Shown one piece after another: positions 17,086 through 25,111 of a stretch of 64,000 bases of DNA. Source of the DNA: Nocardioides sp. W7 (GTDB lineage Bacteria; Actinomycetota; Actinomycetes; Propionibacteriales; Nocardioidaceae); the NCBI RefSeq assembly GCF_022919075.1, contig NZ_CP095078.1:1674001-1738000 (forward strand), read 5' to 3'. Position numbers and translations under genes: made by a program. The notes under the pieces are model-generated. The model saw only the letters and a program-made list of their open reading frames with translations, was not told the origin of the DNA and ran no database searches. Position 1 is the first letter of the stretch. Every line of letters starts with the position of its first letter.

Positions 17086-18258
17086 ATGAGTGAGCTGGTT
17101 GACCGCATCGAGGAGCTCTCCGAGTTCCTCGCCGACCAGGCCGAGGAGGCCGACGCCCTCGGCCACCTGCCGGACCGGACCCACAAGGCGCTGCGCGAGG
17201 CGGGCATCGTCAAGGCGCTGCAGCCGAAGGACTTCGGCGGCACCGAGACCCACCCCCGGGAGTTCTTCGAGGCCATCTTGGCCGTCGGCTCGCGCTCCGC
17301 GTCCGCAGGCTGGGTCTCCTCGGTGGTCGGCGTGCACTCCTTCGAGCTCGCGCAGGGCACCCGGGCCGTCCAGGAGGAGATCTGGGGGGAGGACCCCGAC
17401 ACCTGGGTCGCCTCGCCGTACGCCCCGATCGGGCGAGCCAAGCGCACCGACGGCGGCTGGATCTTCAGCGGCCGCTGGCCCTTCTCCTCCGGCACCGACC
17501 TGTGCGACTGGGTCGTGCTCGGCGGCATGCTCACCGACGACGAGGGGGCGGTGCGACCCGACGGGCTGCGCCACTTCATCCTGCCGCGCGCCGACTACAC
17601 GATCCTCCAGGACTCCTGGAACGTCGTGGGCCTCAAGGGCACCGGGAGCAAGGACGTCGTGATCGACGGCGCCTTCGTGCCCGACCACCGGCTCATCGAC
17701 CCCGAGGACCTCGGGTCCGGAGCCGCCGCGGCCCAGGCCGGCCGGGGCGACGTACCGCTCTACCGGATGCCGTTCCACTCCATGTTCAGCGGCGCGATCA
17801 CCGCGGGCACGCTCGCCGCGGCCGAGGGCGCCCTCGCCGCCTGGGTGGCTTACACCAAGACCCGGGTCTCGGCCCGCGGGGTCACCGCCGCCACCGACCC
17901 GCGCCAGCTGCACGCGCTCGGCGAGGCGGCCTCGGACCTCCAGGCCAGCCGGATGCAGTTCCTCGCCGACATCGACCGGCTGTACGACGTCGCCGAGTCG
18001 GGCCGGCCGATCGACCTCGAGCTGCGCGCCGAGGTGCGTCGCAACCAGGTCCGGGTCTCGCGCCGGGCCGGCGACGCCGTCGACCGCCTGGTCGCCCACG
18101 CGGGCGGCTCGGCGATGCGGATGGACAACCCGATCCAGCGCTTCTGGCGCGACATGCACATCGCCCTCGGTCACGGCGCCAACGTCGCCGAGCCCGTCTA
18201 CCAGGCCTCCGGGACCGTCGTCTTCGGCGGCGAGCCGCCGGCCAACGTCCGGATGTGA
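17086..18258 (+). CDS. Flavin-dependent monooxygenase of acyl-CoA dehydrogenase fold (HsaA-like)
   Basis: A 390-residue protein of the group D flavin monooxygenases, which share the acyl-CoA dehydrogenase fold but use FMNH2 or FADH2 from a separate reductase. Family segments are LREAGIVKALQPKDFGG, GSRSASAGWVSSVVGVHSFE, GGWIFSGRWPFSSGTDLCDW and NVVGLKGTGSKDVVIDGAFV, with the C-terminal IQRFWRDMHIALGHGANV. HsaA and the oxygenase of Acinetobacter p-hydroxyphenylacetate hydroxylase (C2) belong here. It should hydroxylate a phenol to a catechol. GGGAGGG precedes ATG 17086. Its partner reductase is probably the fused protein at 21960. Confidence 0.85.
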   Translation: MSELVDRIEELSEFLADQAEEADALGHLPDRTHKALREAGIVKALQPKDFGGTETHPREFFEAILAVGSRSASAGWVSSVVGVHSFELAQGTRAVQEEIWGEDPDTWVASPYAPIGRAKRTDGGWIFSGRWPFSSGTDLCDWVVLGGMLTDDEGAVRPDGLRHFILPRADYTILQDSWNVVGLKGTGSKDVVIDGAFVPDHRLIDPEDLGSGAAAAQAGRGDVPLYRMPFHSMFSGAITAGTLAAAEGALAAWVAYTKTRVSARGVTAATDPRQLHALGEAASDLQASRMQFLADIDRLYDVAESGRPIDLELRAEVRRNQVRVSRRAGDAVDRLVAHAGGSAMRMDNPIQRFWRDMHIALGHGANVAEPVYQASGTVVFGGEPPANVRM

Positions 18259-18271
18259 GCAACGTCTGAAA

Positions 18272-18348
18272 CCAGATCTCCGGGGGCACCTGAAGAGGGA
18301 AATTGTGATTGCCCTCACTGGGCGGAATTGCGCTTCCCGGAGGTCTGG
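18272..18348 (+). promoter_or_regulatory. Long-range inverted repeat in leader of ABC transporter operon
   Basis: CCAGATCTCCGGG (18272-18284) and CCCGGAGGTCTGG (18336-18348) pair at 12 of 13 positions. They enclose a less GC-rich stretch with smaller complementary segments. The structure lies in the 205-bp gap between the monooxygenase and the binding-protein gene. It could be a terminator, an attenuator or an operator pair; nothing else was seen in the gap. Confidence 0.4.
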
Positions 18349-18463
18349 CGGACTGACAGATTCGCCAAAGTCCGAGCCCTTCCTGAGACGGACGACACTG
18401 TCTGTGGAGGTCGCTCAACGCAGGGCCAGGAACTGGCCATGACCTCTCGTGCCAAGGAGCACC

Positions 18464-19450
18464 ATGAACACCAGCAAGCACTCGATCCGGATCCCGGCCC
18501 TCGTCGTCGCGGCAGTCGCGGCCCTCACGCTCTCCGCCTGTGGCGGAGACGACAGCTCGGCGGCCTCCGGCGGCACCGACTCGATCAAGATCGCCGTCTT
18601 CCCGAGCTTCAACGCCCTCGGCGCGCACGCCGCCGACATCGAGGGGACCTTCGAGAAGCAGGGCCTCGACGTCGAGTTCGTCACCGTGGCCACCCCGGCC
18701 GAGGCGACGCCCCAGCTGCTCGGCGGCAAGGTCGACTTCGCCCTGATGGACGTCACCACCCCGGTGATCGCCCGCAGCGAGGGTGTCCCGGTCGTCATGG
18801 TGGCTCCCGGCGCGACCGGCACCGCCCTGAACGCCGACGGCATGGGCGTCGGCAACTTCTGGGTCACCAAGGACAGCGACATCAAGTCCGTCGCGGACAT
18901 CCAGGACGCCACCTTCGGCATCCCGCAGACCAAGAGCCAGATCTGGGTCGACGTCCGCACGGTGGTCGACTCCGAGGGCGGCGACTCCGGCAAGATCGAG
19001 TTCGTCGAGGTGCCCAACACGATCGCGGCCCTCAAGTCCGGCAGCGTCGACGTGGTCACGACCGCCGAGCCCGCCGGCACCGCCACCCTCGCCGACCCGG
19101 ACCTCAAGCGTCTGTCGGGCTTCGTGAGCGGCGGCGAGGGCGAGGTCGCCTACACCTACGTGACGAGCGACAAGTTCGCGAAGTCCAACGCCGAGACCGT
19201 CGACAAGTTCGCGACCGCGATCCTGGACGCCAACAAGCTGCTCAACGCCGACCCGAAGCTGCCGGCCGAGATCGCCGCGACGTACGTCGACGCACCGCCG
19301 GCCCTGCTGGAGAAGGCCGTCTACCAGAAGTTCGGCGAGGAGCCGATCGACGCCGAGATCGTCGAGGCAGGGATCGCCCGCGTGCTGCGCTACGACCTGA
19401 TCGCCGAGGAGGACGCCCCCGACGTGGACGACCTCCTCGCGGACGACTGA
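18464..19450 (+). CDS. ABC transporter substrate-binding lipoprotein, SsuA/NMT1 type
   Basis: A 328-residue solute-binding protein. It begins with a lipoprotein signal peptide (basic MNTSKHSIR, hydrophobic core, lipobox LSAC before GGDDSS). The mature part is of the NMT1/SsuA group: IKIAVFPSFNALGAHAADIE, LLGGKVDFALMDVTTPVIA. Such proteins bind sulfonates, pyrimidine precursors or aromatic acids. Its place inside an aromatic gene block suggests the imported compound is the substrate of the neighbouring enzymes. ATG 18464 has AAGGAG upstream; GTG 18449 would add five residues and has no ribosome site. First of four genes of an importer operon. Confidence 0.87.
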   Translation: MNTSKHSIRIPALVVAAVAALTLSACGGDDSSAASGGTDSIKIAVFPSFNALGAHAADIEGTFEKQGLDVEFVTVATPAEATPQLLGGKVDFALMDVTTPVIARSEGVPVVMVAPGATGTALNADGMGVGNFWVTKDSDIKSVADIQDATFGIPQTKSQIWVDVRTVVDSEGGDSGKIEFVEVPNTIAALKSGSVDVVTTAEPAGTATLADPDLKRLSGFVSGGEGEVAYTYVTSDKFAKSNAETVDKFATAILDANKLLNADPKLPAEIAATYVDAPPALLEKAVYQKFGEEPIDAEIVEAGIARVLRYDLIAEEDAPDVDDLLADD

Positions 19451-19451
19451 C

Positions 19452-20330
19452 ATGGGTGCAGTGATCGCTCGGACGTCCACCGACGCGGGGGCCACCACCC
19501 CCGCGCCGGCGGGCGCCGCACCCGACGACGCGGCGCGCCGGCGCTCCCGGGCCGCACGCGGCGCCACGGTGGTGTCGCTCGCGCAGAAGACCTGCGCGCT
19601 GCTCGTCGCCCTCGTGGTCTGGCACGTGTTCGCCAAGACCGGCGGCTCGGCCGCCGGGGTGCCGACGCCGCTCGAGCTGGTCGACACCGGGTCGGGCATG
19701 GTCACCACCGGTGACTACTGGTCGGCGGTCGGCAACACGCTCACCTCGGCACTCATCGGGTTCGCGCTGTCGGTGCTGATCGCTGTACCGATCGGTCTGC
19801 TCAACGGCTCCTTTCCCGCCATGGAGCGCAGCACCCGCTTCGTGATCGACTTCGGGCGCACCATCCCCGGTGTCGCGATCCTGCCGGTCGTGCTGCTGCT
19901 CTTCGGCTCGAACCGGTCGATGGTCCTGATCCTGGTGATGTTCAGCGCCGTGTGGCCGATGCTGGTGCAGGCGACGTACGCCGCCCAGCAGCTGTCGCCG
20001 CAGATGCGCCAGGTCGCCACGTCGTTCCGGCTCAGCCGCACCAGCCGGATCCGGGACATCTATCTCCCCTCGGCGCTGCCGTTCCTGATGACCGGGCTGC
20101 GCATCTCCGCGACGATCAGCCTGCTGATCACGATCTCCTCGGAGTTCCTCGGTGGTGCCCCGGGCCTCGGCCAGCGGCTCTACAGCACGCTGACCGTCAA
20201 CGACAACGACCGAATGTTCGTCTACGTCGTCACCGCAGCCCTCTTGGGCGTCGCGCTGAACTTCCTGCTCGTGGCGGCCCAGCGGCGAGTGCTGTGGTGG
20301 CACCCCTCCGAGAGGGAGAAGAACCGATGA
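19452..20330 (+). CDS. ABC transporter permease 1 (SsuC/TauC type)
   Basis: A 292-residue inner-membrane permease with about six helices after a hydrophilic alanine-rich N-terminus of some 40 residues. The cytoplasmic EAA-type loop that contacts the ATPase appears as QVATSFRLSRTSRIRDIYLP followed by SALPFLMTGLRISATISL. It starts 1 bp after the binding-protein stop and overlaps the second permease by 4 bp (ATGA), so it is part of the same import system. Two permease genes point to a heterodimeric channel. Confidence 0.88.
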   Translation: MGAVIARTSTDAGATTPAPAGAAPDDAARRRSRAARGATVVSLAQKTCALLVALVVWHVFAKTGGSAAGVPTPLELVDTGSGMVTTGDYWSAVGNTLTSALIGFALSVLIAVPIGLLNGSFPAMERSTRFVIDFGRTIPGVAILPVVLLLFGSNRSMVLILVMFSAVWPMLVQATYAAQQLSPQMRQVATSFRLSRTSRIRDIYLPSALPFLMTGLRISATISLLITISSEFLGGAPGLGQRLYSTLTVNDNDRMFVYVVTAALLGVALNFLLVAAQRRVLWWHPSEREKNR

Positions 20331-21103
20331 ACGTCATTCGCCGCGTCCTGTGGGAGCTGTGGCTCCCCGTGCTGCTGGTGGCCGTCTGGTGGTTCGCCAG
20401 CGCCAATAGCACCAGCTTCTACTTCCCGCCGCTCGCCGACATCGCCGACGAGTTCGTCGAGATCTGGTTCTTCGAGGGCATCCAGAACGAGATCTGGCCC
20501 AGCGTTCAGCGCCTGGCCATGGGCTTCGGCATCGCCGTCGTGGTCGGCGTCGTGCTGGGCATGGTCCTCGGGGTCGTGGGCTGGCTGGAGAACGCCGTCC
20601 GCCCGATCGTGGAGTTCCTGCGCGCCACCCCCGGTGTCGCCGTCCTCCCCGTCATGGTGCTGCTGCTCGGCCTCGGCACGAGCATGAAGGTCGGCATCAT
20701 CGCGCTGGTCGCGACCTGGCCGATCCTGCTCAACACGATCGACGGCGTCCGCTCCGTGGAGCCGGTGCTGCGCCAGGTGGCCGCGAGTCACCGGCTCAAG
20801 ATGAGCGACCGGATCCGGTTCATCATCCTGCCCAACGCGGCGCCCCAGATCTTCGCGGGTGCCCGGACGGCCCTGGCGATCTCGGTGGTCGCGATGGTGA
20901 TCTCGGAGATGGTCGGCACCCCCGGCGGCGTCGGCTACTTCATCCTCGACGCCCAGCGCAGCTTCAACACCGTGGCCATGTGGACCGGCATCATCGCGCT
21001 CGGCATCCTCGGGTACCTGCTCAACAAGCTCTTCGCCATCGTCGAGGGCCGGACGCTCGCATGGCACCGCGGCATGACCGCGCACAACAACGGAGGAAAG
21101 TGA
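20327..21103 (+). CDS. ABC transporter permease 2 (SsuC/TauC type)
   Basis: A 258-residue permease with an N-terminal signal-anchor helix (LWLPVLLVAVWWFASA) and five further helices. The EAA-type loop is QVAASHRLKMSDRIRFIILP with NAAPQIFAGARTALAISV. It is more standard in length than permease 1, with which it overlaps by ATGA. AGGGAG precedes ATG 20327. It overlaps the ATPase gene by one base. Together they form the channel of the importer. Confidence 0.88.
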   Translation: MNVIRRVLWELWLPVLLVAVWWFASANSTSFYFPPLADIADEFVEIWFFEGIQNEIWPSVQRLAMGFGIAVVVGVVLGMVLGVVGWLENAVRPIVEFLRATPGVAVLPVMVLLLGLGTSMKVGIIALVATWPILLNTIDGVRSVEPVLRQVAASHRLKMSDRIRFIILPNAAPQIFAGARTALAISVVAMVISEMVGTPGGVGYFILDAQRSFNTVAMWTGIIALGILGYLLNKLFAIVEGRTLAWHRGMTAHNNGGK

Positions 21104-21927
21104 TGACCGTGACCACCGAGAACACCGCGGGGAAGCCCGCCGCCAGCTCGGACACCCCGGTGATCCAGGTCCAGGGCCTGGGCCACGCCTACGGTCCACG
21201 ACAGATCTTCGAGGCTCTGGAGTTCTCGGTCGGTCAGGGCGAGTTCGTCTGCATCGTCGGCCCGTCCGGCGTCGGCAAGACCACGCTGCTGCAGAGCCTC
21301 ACCGGCCTGCTGCAGCCCAGCCAGGGCGCCGTCGTCTTCGAGGGCAAGACCGTCAAGTCACCGCCGGAGGGCCTGGCGATCGTCTTCCAGGACTACAGCC
21401 GCTCGCTGATGCCGTGGCTCTCCGTCCTGGACAACGTGGCGCTGCCGCTGCGGTCGATGGGGATCAAGAAGGCCGAGCGCATCCGGCTCGCCACCGAGGC
21501 CCTGACCGAGGTCGGTCTGCGCGACGTGACGGGGGCCTACCCCTGGCAGCTCTCGGGCGGCATGCAGCAGCGGGTCGCCATCGCGCGGGCCCTGGCCTGC
21601 CAGCCGCGGGCGATCGTCATGGACGAGCCGTTCGCCTCGGTCGACGCGCAGACGCGCTCCGAGCTGGAGGACCTGGTCCTGCGGGTGCGCGACCACCTCG
21701 GCATCACGGTGATGCTGGTGACCCACGACATCGACGAGGCCGTCTACCTGGCCGACACGGTGCTCGTGCTCTCCGGCAAGCCGGCGACCGTCGCCGCGAT
21801 GATCCCCGTGGACCTGCCGGTGCCGCGGCACCAGCTGGACACCAAGGCGCTGCCGAAGTTCGCCGAGCTGCGCACCGAGGTCTACCGGCTCATCAAGAAG
21901 TCGGTCGCTCCCTCGGCGCCGGCCTGA
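21103..21927 (+). CDS. ABC transporter ATP-binding protein (SsuB/TauB type)
   Basis: A 274-residue ATPase with Walker A GPSGVGKTTLL, Q-loop IVFQDYSRSLMPW, signature LSGGMQQRVAIARAL, Walker B AIVMDEPFA and the switch His in LVTHDIDEA. It powers the two permeases encoded just upstream. The start codon ATG 21103 shares a base with the TGA of permease 2 and has GGAGG 8 bp before it. The gene ends 32 bp before the flavin reductase, which may be in the same transcript. Confidence 0.9.
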   Translation: MTVTTENTAGKPAASSDTPVIQVQGLGHAYGPRQIFEALEFSVGQGEFVCIVGPSGVGKTTLLQSLTGLLQPSQGAVVFEGKTVKSPPEGLAIVFQDYSRSLMPWLSVLDNVALPLRSMGIKKAERIRLATEALTEVGLRDVTGAYPWQLSGGMQQRVAIARALACQPRAIVMDEPFASVDAQTRSELEDLVLRVRDHLGITVMLVTHDIDEAVYLADTVLVLSGKPATVAAMIPVDLPVPRHQLDTKALPKFAELRTEVYRLIKKSVAPSAPA

Positions 21928-21959
21928 TCGTCGCAGCCGACCGGGACAGGAGCACCACC

Positions 21960-23150
21960 ATGGAGACCTCCCACTCGTTCGACCCGGCGCTGTTCCGGGA
22001 GACGCTCGGTCACTACCCGACCGGCGTCGCGGTCGTCACCGCGATCGACGACACCGGCCGGCCGGTGGGGATGGTCGTCGGGTCCTTCACCTCGGTGTCC
22101 CTCGACCCGCCGCTGGTGGCCTACCTGCCGACGCGCTCGTCGGGCAGCTACGCGCGGCTGCGCACCAGCCGGCACTTCTGCGTCAACGTCCTCGCGGCCG
22201 ACCAGCAGGACCTCTGCGGCCGCTTCGCCTCGCGGGCCGAGGACAAGTTCGAGGGCGTCGAGTGGGAGCCCGCCGCCGAGGGGTCGCCCGTGCTGGCCGG
22301 CGCGGTGGGCTGGATCGAGTGCGAGGTCACCGAGGAGCTCGACGGCGGCGACCACGTGATCGTGGTCGGCCGGGTCCTCGACCTGGCCGTCCAGCGGCCG
22401 ACGCTGCCGCTGCTGTTCTTCCAGGGCGGCTACGGCCGGTTCGCCCTGCCCTCGCCGGTCGCGAGCTCGGACCCCGAGCTGATCGAGAGCGCCCAGATGG
22501 CCGAGGTGGTCCGCGGGCCGCTCGAGGCACTCGCCCGTGAGCTCGGTGCCGACTGCAGCGTGATGGCCCGGGTCGGTGACGAGGCGGTCTTCGTGTCGGT
22601 CACCAGTCGGGGTGGCCACGAGGCGGGCAGCCTGGCGGTGGGCCACCGGATCCCGCTGATCCCCCCGGTCGGCACGGTCTTCTGCGCGCAGGCCCCGGAC
22701 GACGAGGTCGAGCGCTGGCTGAGCCGCGCCAAGGCCTCCGACGAGGACCGGGCCAGCTTCCGCAAGAACCTCGCCGCCGTACGCCGGCACGGCTACTCGC
22801 TCTCCCTGGTGCCCCAGGTCTCGACCGACCGGGTCGCGCTGATGAGCGACTACTCCGGGGTCGACGTGATGCCCGTCCACGAGCGCCGGATCCGCCAGAT
22901 GATCTCCGAGAGCGCCTCGCTCTACGAGCCGGTGCTCGACCCGGACCAGACCCACGACCTGCACTCGGTGATCGTCCCGATGCCGACCGACGAGGAGCAG
23001 ACCCGGCTCGCGCTGCGGCTCTCCGGGCTGCCGCACGGTGCCACCGTCGAGCGGGTCGAGGAGTGGATCGCGGCGCTGTCCCGGGTCGCCCACGAGGGCG
23101 CGGCCCTGCTGCGCGAGCGCGCCGGCCGCGCCGCCGCGGCCCGACCGTAG
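21960..23150 (+). CDS. Flavin reductase fused to an IclR-type effector domain
   Basis: A 396-residue two-domain protein. Residues 1-170 form a flavin reductase (FMN-binding split barrel): LGHYPTGVAVVTAIDD, GMVVGSFTSVSLDPPLVAYL, HFCVNVLAADQQDLCGRFAS, ending FFQGGYGRFALP. Residues 175-390 look like an IclR effector domain: AEVVRGPLEALARELGADCS, GHRIPLIPPVGTVFCAQAPD, then NLAAVRRHGYSLSLVPQ and EEWIAALSRVAHEGAALL. There is no DNA-binding helix-turn-helix. It should supply reduced flavin to the monooxygenase at 17086, and the extra domain may sense substrate. AGGAG precedes ATG 21960. Ordinary HsaB-type reductases stop at about 170-190 residues. Confidence 0.8.
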   Translation: METSHSFDPALFRETLGHYPTGVAVVTAIDDTGRPVGMVVGSFTSVSLDPPLVAYLPTRSSGSYARLRTSRHFCVNVLAADQQDLCGRFASRAEDKFEGVEWEPAAEGSPVLAGAVGWIECEVTEELDGGDHVIVVGRVLDLAVQRPTLPLLFFQGGYGRFALPSPVASSDPELIESAQMAEVVRGPLEALARELGADCSVMARVGDEAVFVSVTSRGGHEAGSLAVGHRIPLIPPVGTVFCAQAPDDEVERWLSRAKASDEDRASFRKNLAAVRRHGYSLSLVPQVSTDRVALMSDYSGVDVMPVHERRIRQMISESASLYEPVLDPDQTHDLHSVIVPMPTDEEQTRLALRLSGLPHGATVERVEEWIAALSRVAHEGAALLRERAGRAAAARP

Positions 23151-23238
23151 GTCCTTTTCCGCTCCGTGCCACGAGCACTGGGAGCGTCCGGCGCCGGGGC
23201 GCAGGATCACACCAGGACTTCTAGACGAGGAGAACGAC

Positions 23239-24114
23239 ATGCACGCGAAGGTCAAGGCCCTGGGGTACGCGGTGATCACCGCGACCAACCTGGACGAGTG
23301 GGTGGAGTTCGGTTCCGGCCTGCTCGGGCTGCAGGTGGCGCACCGTGACGACGACCGGCTGCTGCTCCGGATGGACCACTACGCCTACCGCCTCGACGTA
23401 CGTCGTGCCGACGAGGGCGGGGCCCTCGCGCTGGGCTGGGACGTCGGCGGCCCGGAGGCGCTCGCCGAGCTGACCGCCCGCCTCACCGAGGCCGGCTACG
23501 CCGTCGAGCAGGGCACCCCGGAGCTCATCGAGGAGCGCAAGGTCGTGGACGTGGTCCGCTTCCGCGACCCCGAGGACATCATCGACCACGAGCTGTTCTG
23601 GGGCCTGAAGAGCACCACGGAGAAGTTCGTGTCCCCGATCGGGGCGAGGTTCGTCGCCGGCGACCTCGGCTTCGGTCACGCCTTCCAGGCGCTGCACCAG
23701 GGCAACGACGCGTACAACAGGCTGTTCCGCGAGATCCTCGGGTTCCGCCTCAGCGACCACATCGAGATGCCGGGCGACCTCGGCACCTTCCTGCACTGCA
23801 ACCCGCGGCACCACTCGTTCGCGTTCGCGAACGCCCCGCACCGCAAGGCGGGCATCGGTCACTTCATGTTCGAGATCGACGACCTCGACCTGCTCGGTCG
23901 CCAGTGGGACGCCGTCCAGGACGCCGGCGTGACGATCCTGTCCACGCTGGGCAAGCACACCAACGACGAGATGATCTCGTTCTACGTCCGCAGCCCCTCG
24001 GGCTTCGGCATCGAGTTCGGCGTCGGCGGCATCCTGATCGACGACGAGTCCTGGCTGCCGGTCCGCTACGACTCCGCCCACTACTGGGGTCACAAGCGTC
24101 CCGAGGGCGTCTGA
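23239..24114 (+). CDS. Extradiol catechol dioxygenase, type I (HsaC/BphC-like)
   Basis: A 291-residue two-domain vicinal oxygen chelate dioxygenase. The catalytic C-terminal domain has the iron ligands His147 (GFGHAFQ), His208 (GIGHFMFE) and Glu259 (GFGIEFG). Likely catalytic residues are His192 (in PRHHSF), His240 (in GKHTND) and Tyr249 (in ISFYV). The N-terminal domain is the usual inactive repeat. It should open a 3-substituted catechol next to the hydroxyls. GAGGAG precedes ATG 23239. Last plus-strand gene before a strong terminator. It fits between the monooxygenase at 17086 and the hydrolase at 16214. Confidence 0.9.
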   Translation: MHAKVKALGYAVITATNLDEWVEFGSGLLGLQVAHRDDDRLLLRMDHYAYRLDVRRADEGGALALGWDVGGPEALAELTARLTEAGYAVEQGTPELIEERKVVDVVRFRDPEDIIDHELFWGLKSTTEKFVSPIGARFVAGDLGFGHAFQALHQGNDAYNRLFREILGFRLSDHIEMPGDLGTFLHCNPRHHSFAFANAPHRKAGIGHFMFEIDDLDLLGRQWDAVQDAGVTILSTLGKHTNDEMISFYVRSPSGFGIEFGVGGILIDDESWLPVRYDSAHYWGHKRPEGV

Positions 24115-24129
24115 GCCCCCTCCTCAGCG

Positions 24130-24168
24130 ACACGGTCCTGCCCTCTCCCCCCTCGGGCAGGGCCGTGT
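24130..24168. terminator. Hairpin terminator between extradiol dioxygenase and IclR 3
   Basis: A 14-bp stem with one G-U pair: ACACGGTCCTGCCC (24130-24143) with GGGCAGGGCCGTGT (24155-24168), loop of 11 bases, followed by a short pyrimidine-rich stretch. It lies between two convergent genes and can stop both. Confidence 0.85.
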
Positions 24169-24192
24169 TCTCGTTCCCGGGCGTGCGGTGGC

Positions 24193-24960
24193 TCAGCCCC
24201 CGGCAGGGGAGAGCCGCGCGCTGATCCGCGCGGCGGCCGCCGCGACCAGCGCGGCAGAGCGGTCCCAGCCCACGCCGAGGGCGGGACCGGACAGCGAGAT
24301 CGCGGCGACGGCCGTCTCGTGGGCGAGCAGCGGTGAGGCGACGGAGACCGCTCCGACGGCCATCTCCTCGTGCTCCCGAGCCGTGCCCGTCTCCCGGATC
24401 GTGCTCAGCTCGCGCAGCAGCCGCCCCGGCTCGCCGATGGAGTACGCCGTCCGCCGCGGCAGACCGTCGCGGAACTGCTCGCCGACGACCTCCGGGGCGG
24501 CGTACGCGAGCATCGCCTTGCCGAGTGCGGAGCAGGTCGCGGGGAGCCGGACGCCGGGACTGGTCACCGGCCGGGACAGCCGCGCGGTGCGCCGGTGGTG
24601 GACCTTCTCCAGATAGACGATCTCGGTGCCCTCGAGCACCGCGAGGTAGGCCGTCAGCCCGGTGGCGACGTGCAGCTGGCTGAGCTCGCCGATGGCCAGG
24701 TCGCGCAGGCCGCCGGGGCGGTAGGCGCCGACCCGGACTCCGAGCTCGAAGAGCTGGAGGCCGAGCCGGTAGCCGGTGCCCTCGCGCTCGACCAGGCCGA
24801 TCGCCTCCAGCTCGCCGAGCGTGCGGTGGATGGTGGACTTCCACAGGCCGGTTCGGCGCGCCAGCTCGCTGACGCCGACGACCCGCTCGGGACCGCGGAA
24901 GGCCTGCAGGATCGTGCCGGCCTTCGCGACCGCGCTCTGGCGTTGAACCGGTTCCGTCAC
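24193..24960 (-). CDS. IclR family transcriptional regulator 3
   Basis: A 255-residue IclR-type regulator. The helix-turn-helix part has VAKAGTILQAFRGPERVVGV and LWKSTIHRTLGELEAIGLVE. The effector domain follows from about residue 80, with VHHRRTARLSRPVTSPGVRL, TCSALGKAMLAYAAP and AVGAVSVASPLLAHETAVAA. It is divergent from the Rieske dioxygenase operon. The start is uncertain: GTG 24960 places VTEPVQRQSAVAKAG first and fits the family, but no good ribosome site precedes it, so the message may be leaderless or start further up. Probably the local regulator of the dioxygenase genes. Confidence 0.85.
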   Translation of the reverse strand: MTEPVQRQSAVAKAGTILQAFRGPERVVGVSELARRTGLWKSTIHRTLGELEAIGLVEREGTGYRLGLQLFELGVRVGAYRPGGLRDLAIGELSQLHVATGLTAYLAVLEGTEIVYLEKVHHRRTARLSRPVTSPGVRLPATCSALGKAMLAYAAPEVVGEQFRDGLPRRTAYSIGEPGRLLRELSTIRETGTAREHEEMAVGAVSVASPLLAHETAVAAISLSGPALGVGWDRSAALVAAAAARISARLSPAGG

Positions 24961-25020
24961 GTGACCACTGTGCTGACCGGCGGCGGCCGACGTACCGCGA
25001 TTTCCGCCAGGTGAGGCGGT

Positions 25021-25039
25021 CGTTCCGGGGTGCCGAACG
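25021..25039. promoter_or_regulatory. Putative IclR operator, CGTTC-N9-GAACG
   Basis: CGTTC (25021-25025) and GAACG (25035-25039) separated by 9 bp, in the 151-bp divergent gap between IclR 3 and the Rieske alpha gene. It lies 60 bp before the regulator start and 72 bp before the dioxygenase start. It has the same layout as 14558 and 30533, and shares CGTTCCG on the left with 14558. Confidence 0.65.
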
Positions 25040-25111
25040 CGTCCGTTGGCGCGGCGTCCGGGGCGGCCGGAGGGTGAGGGCACCAACGACGGCCCCTCCA
25101 GGAGGCAAGCA

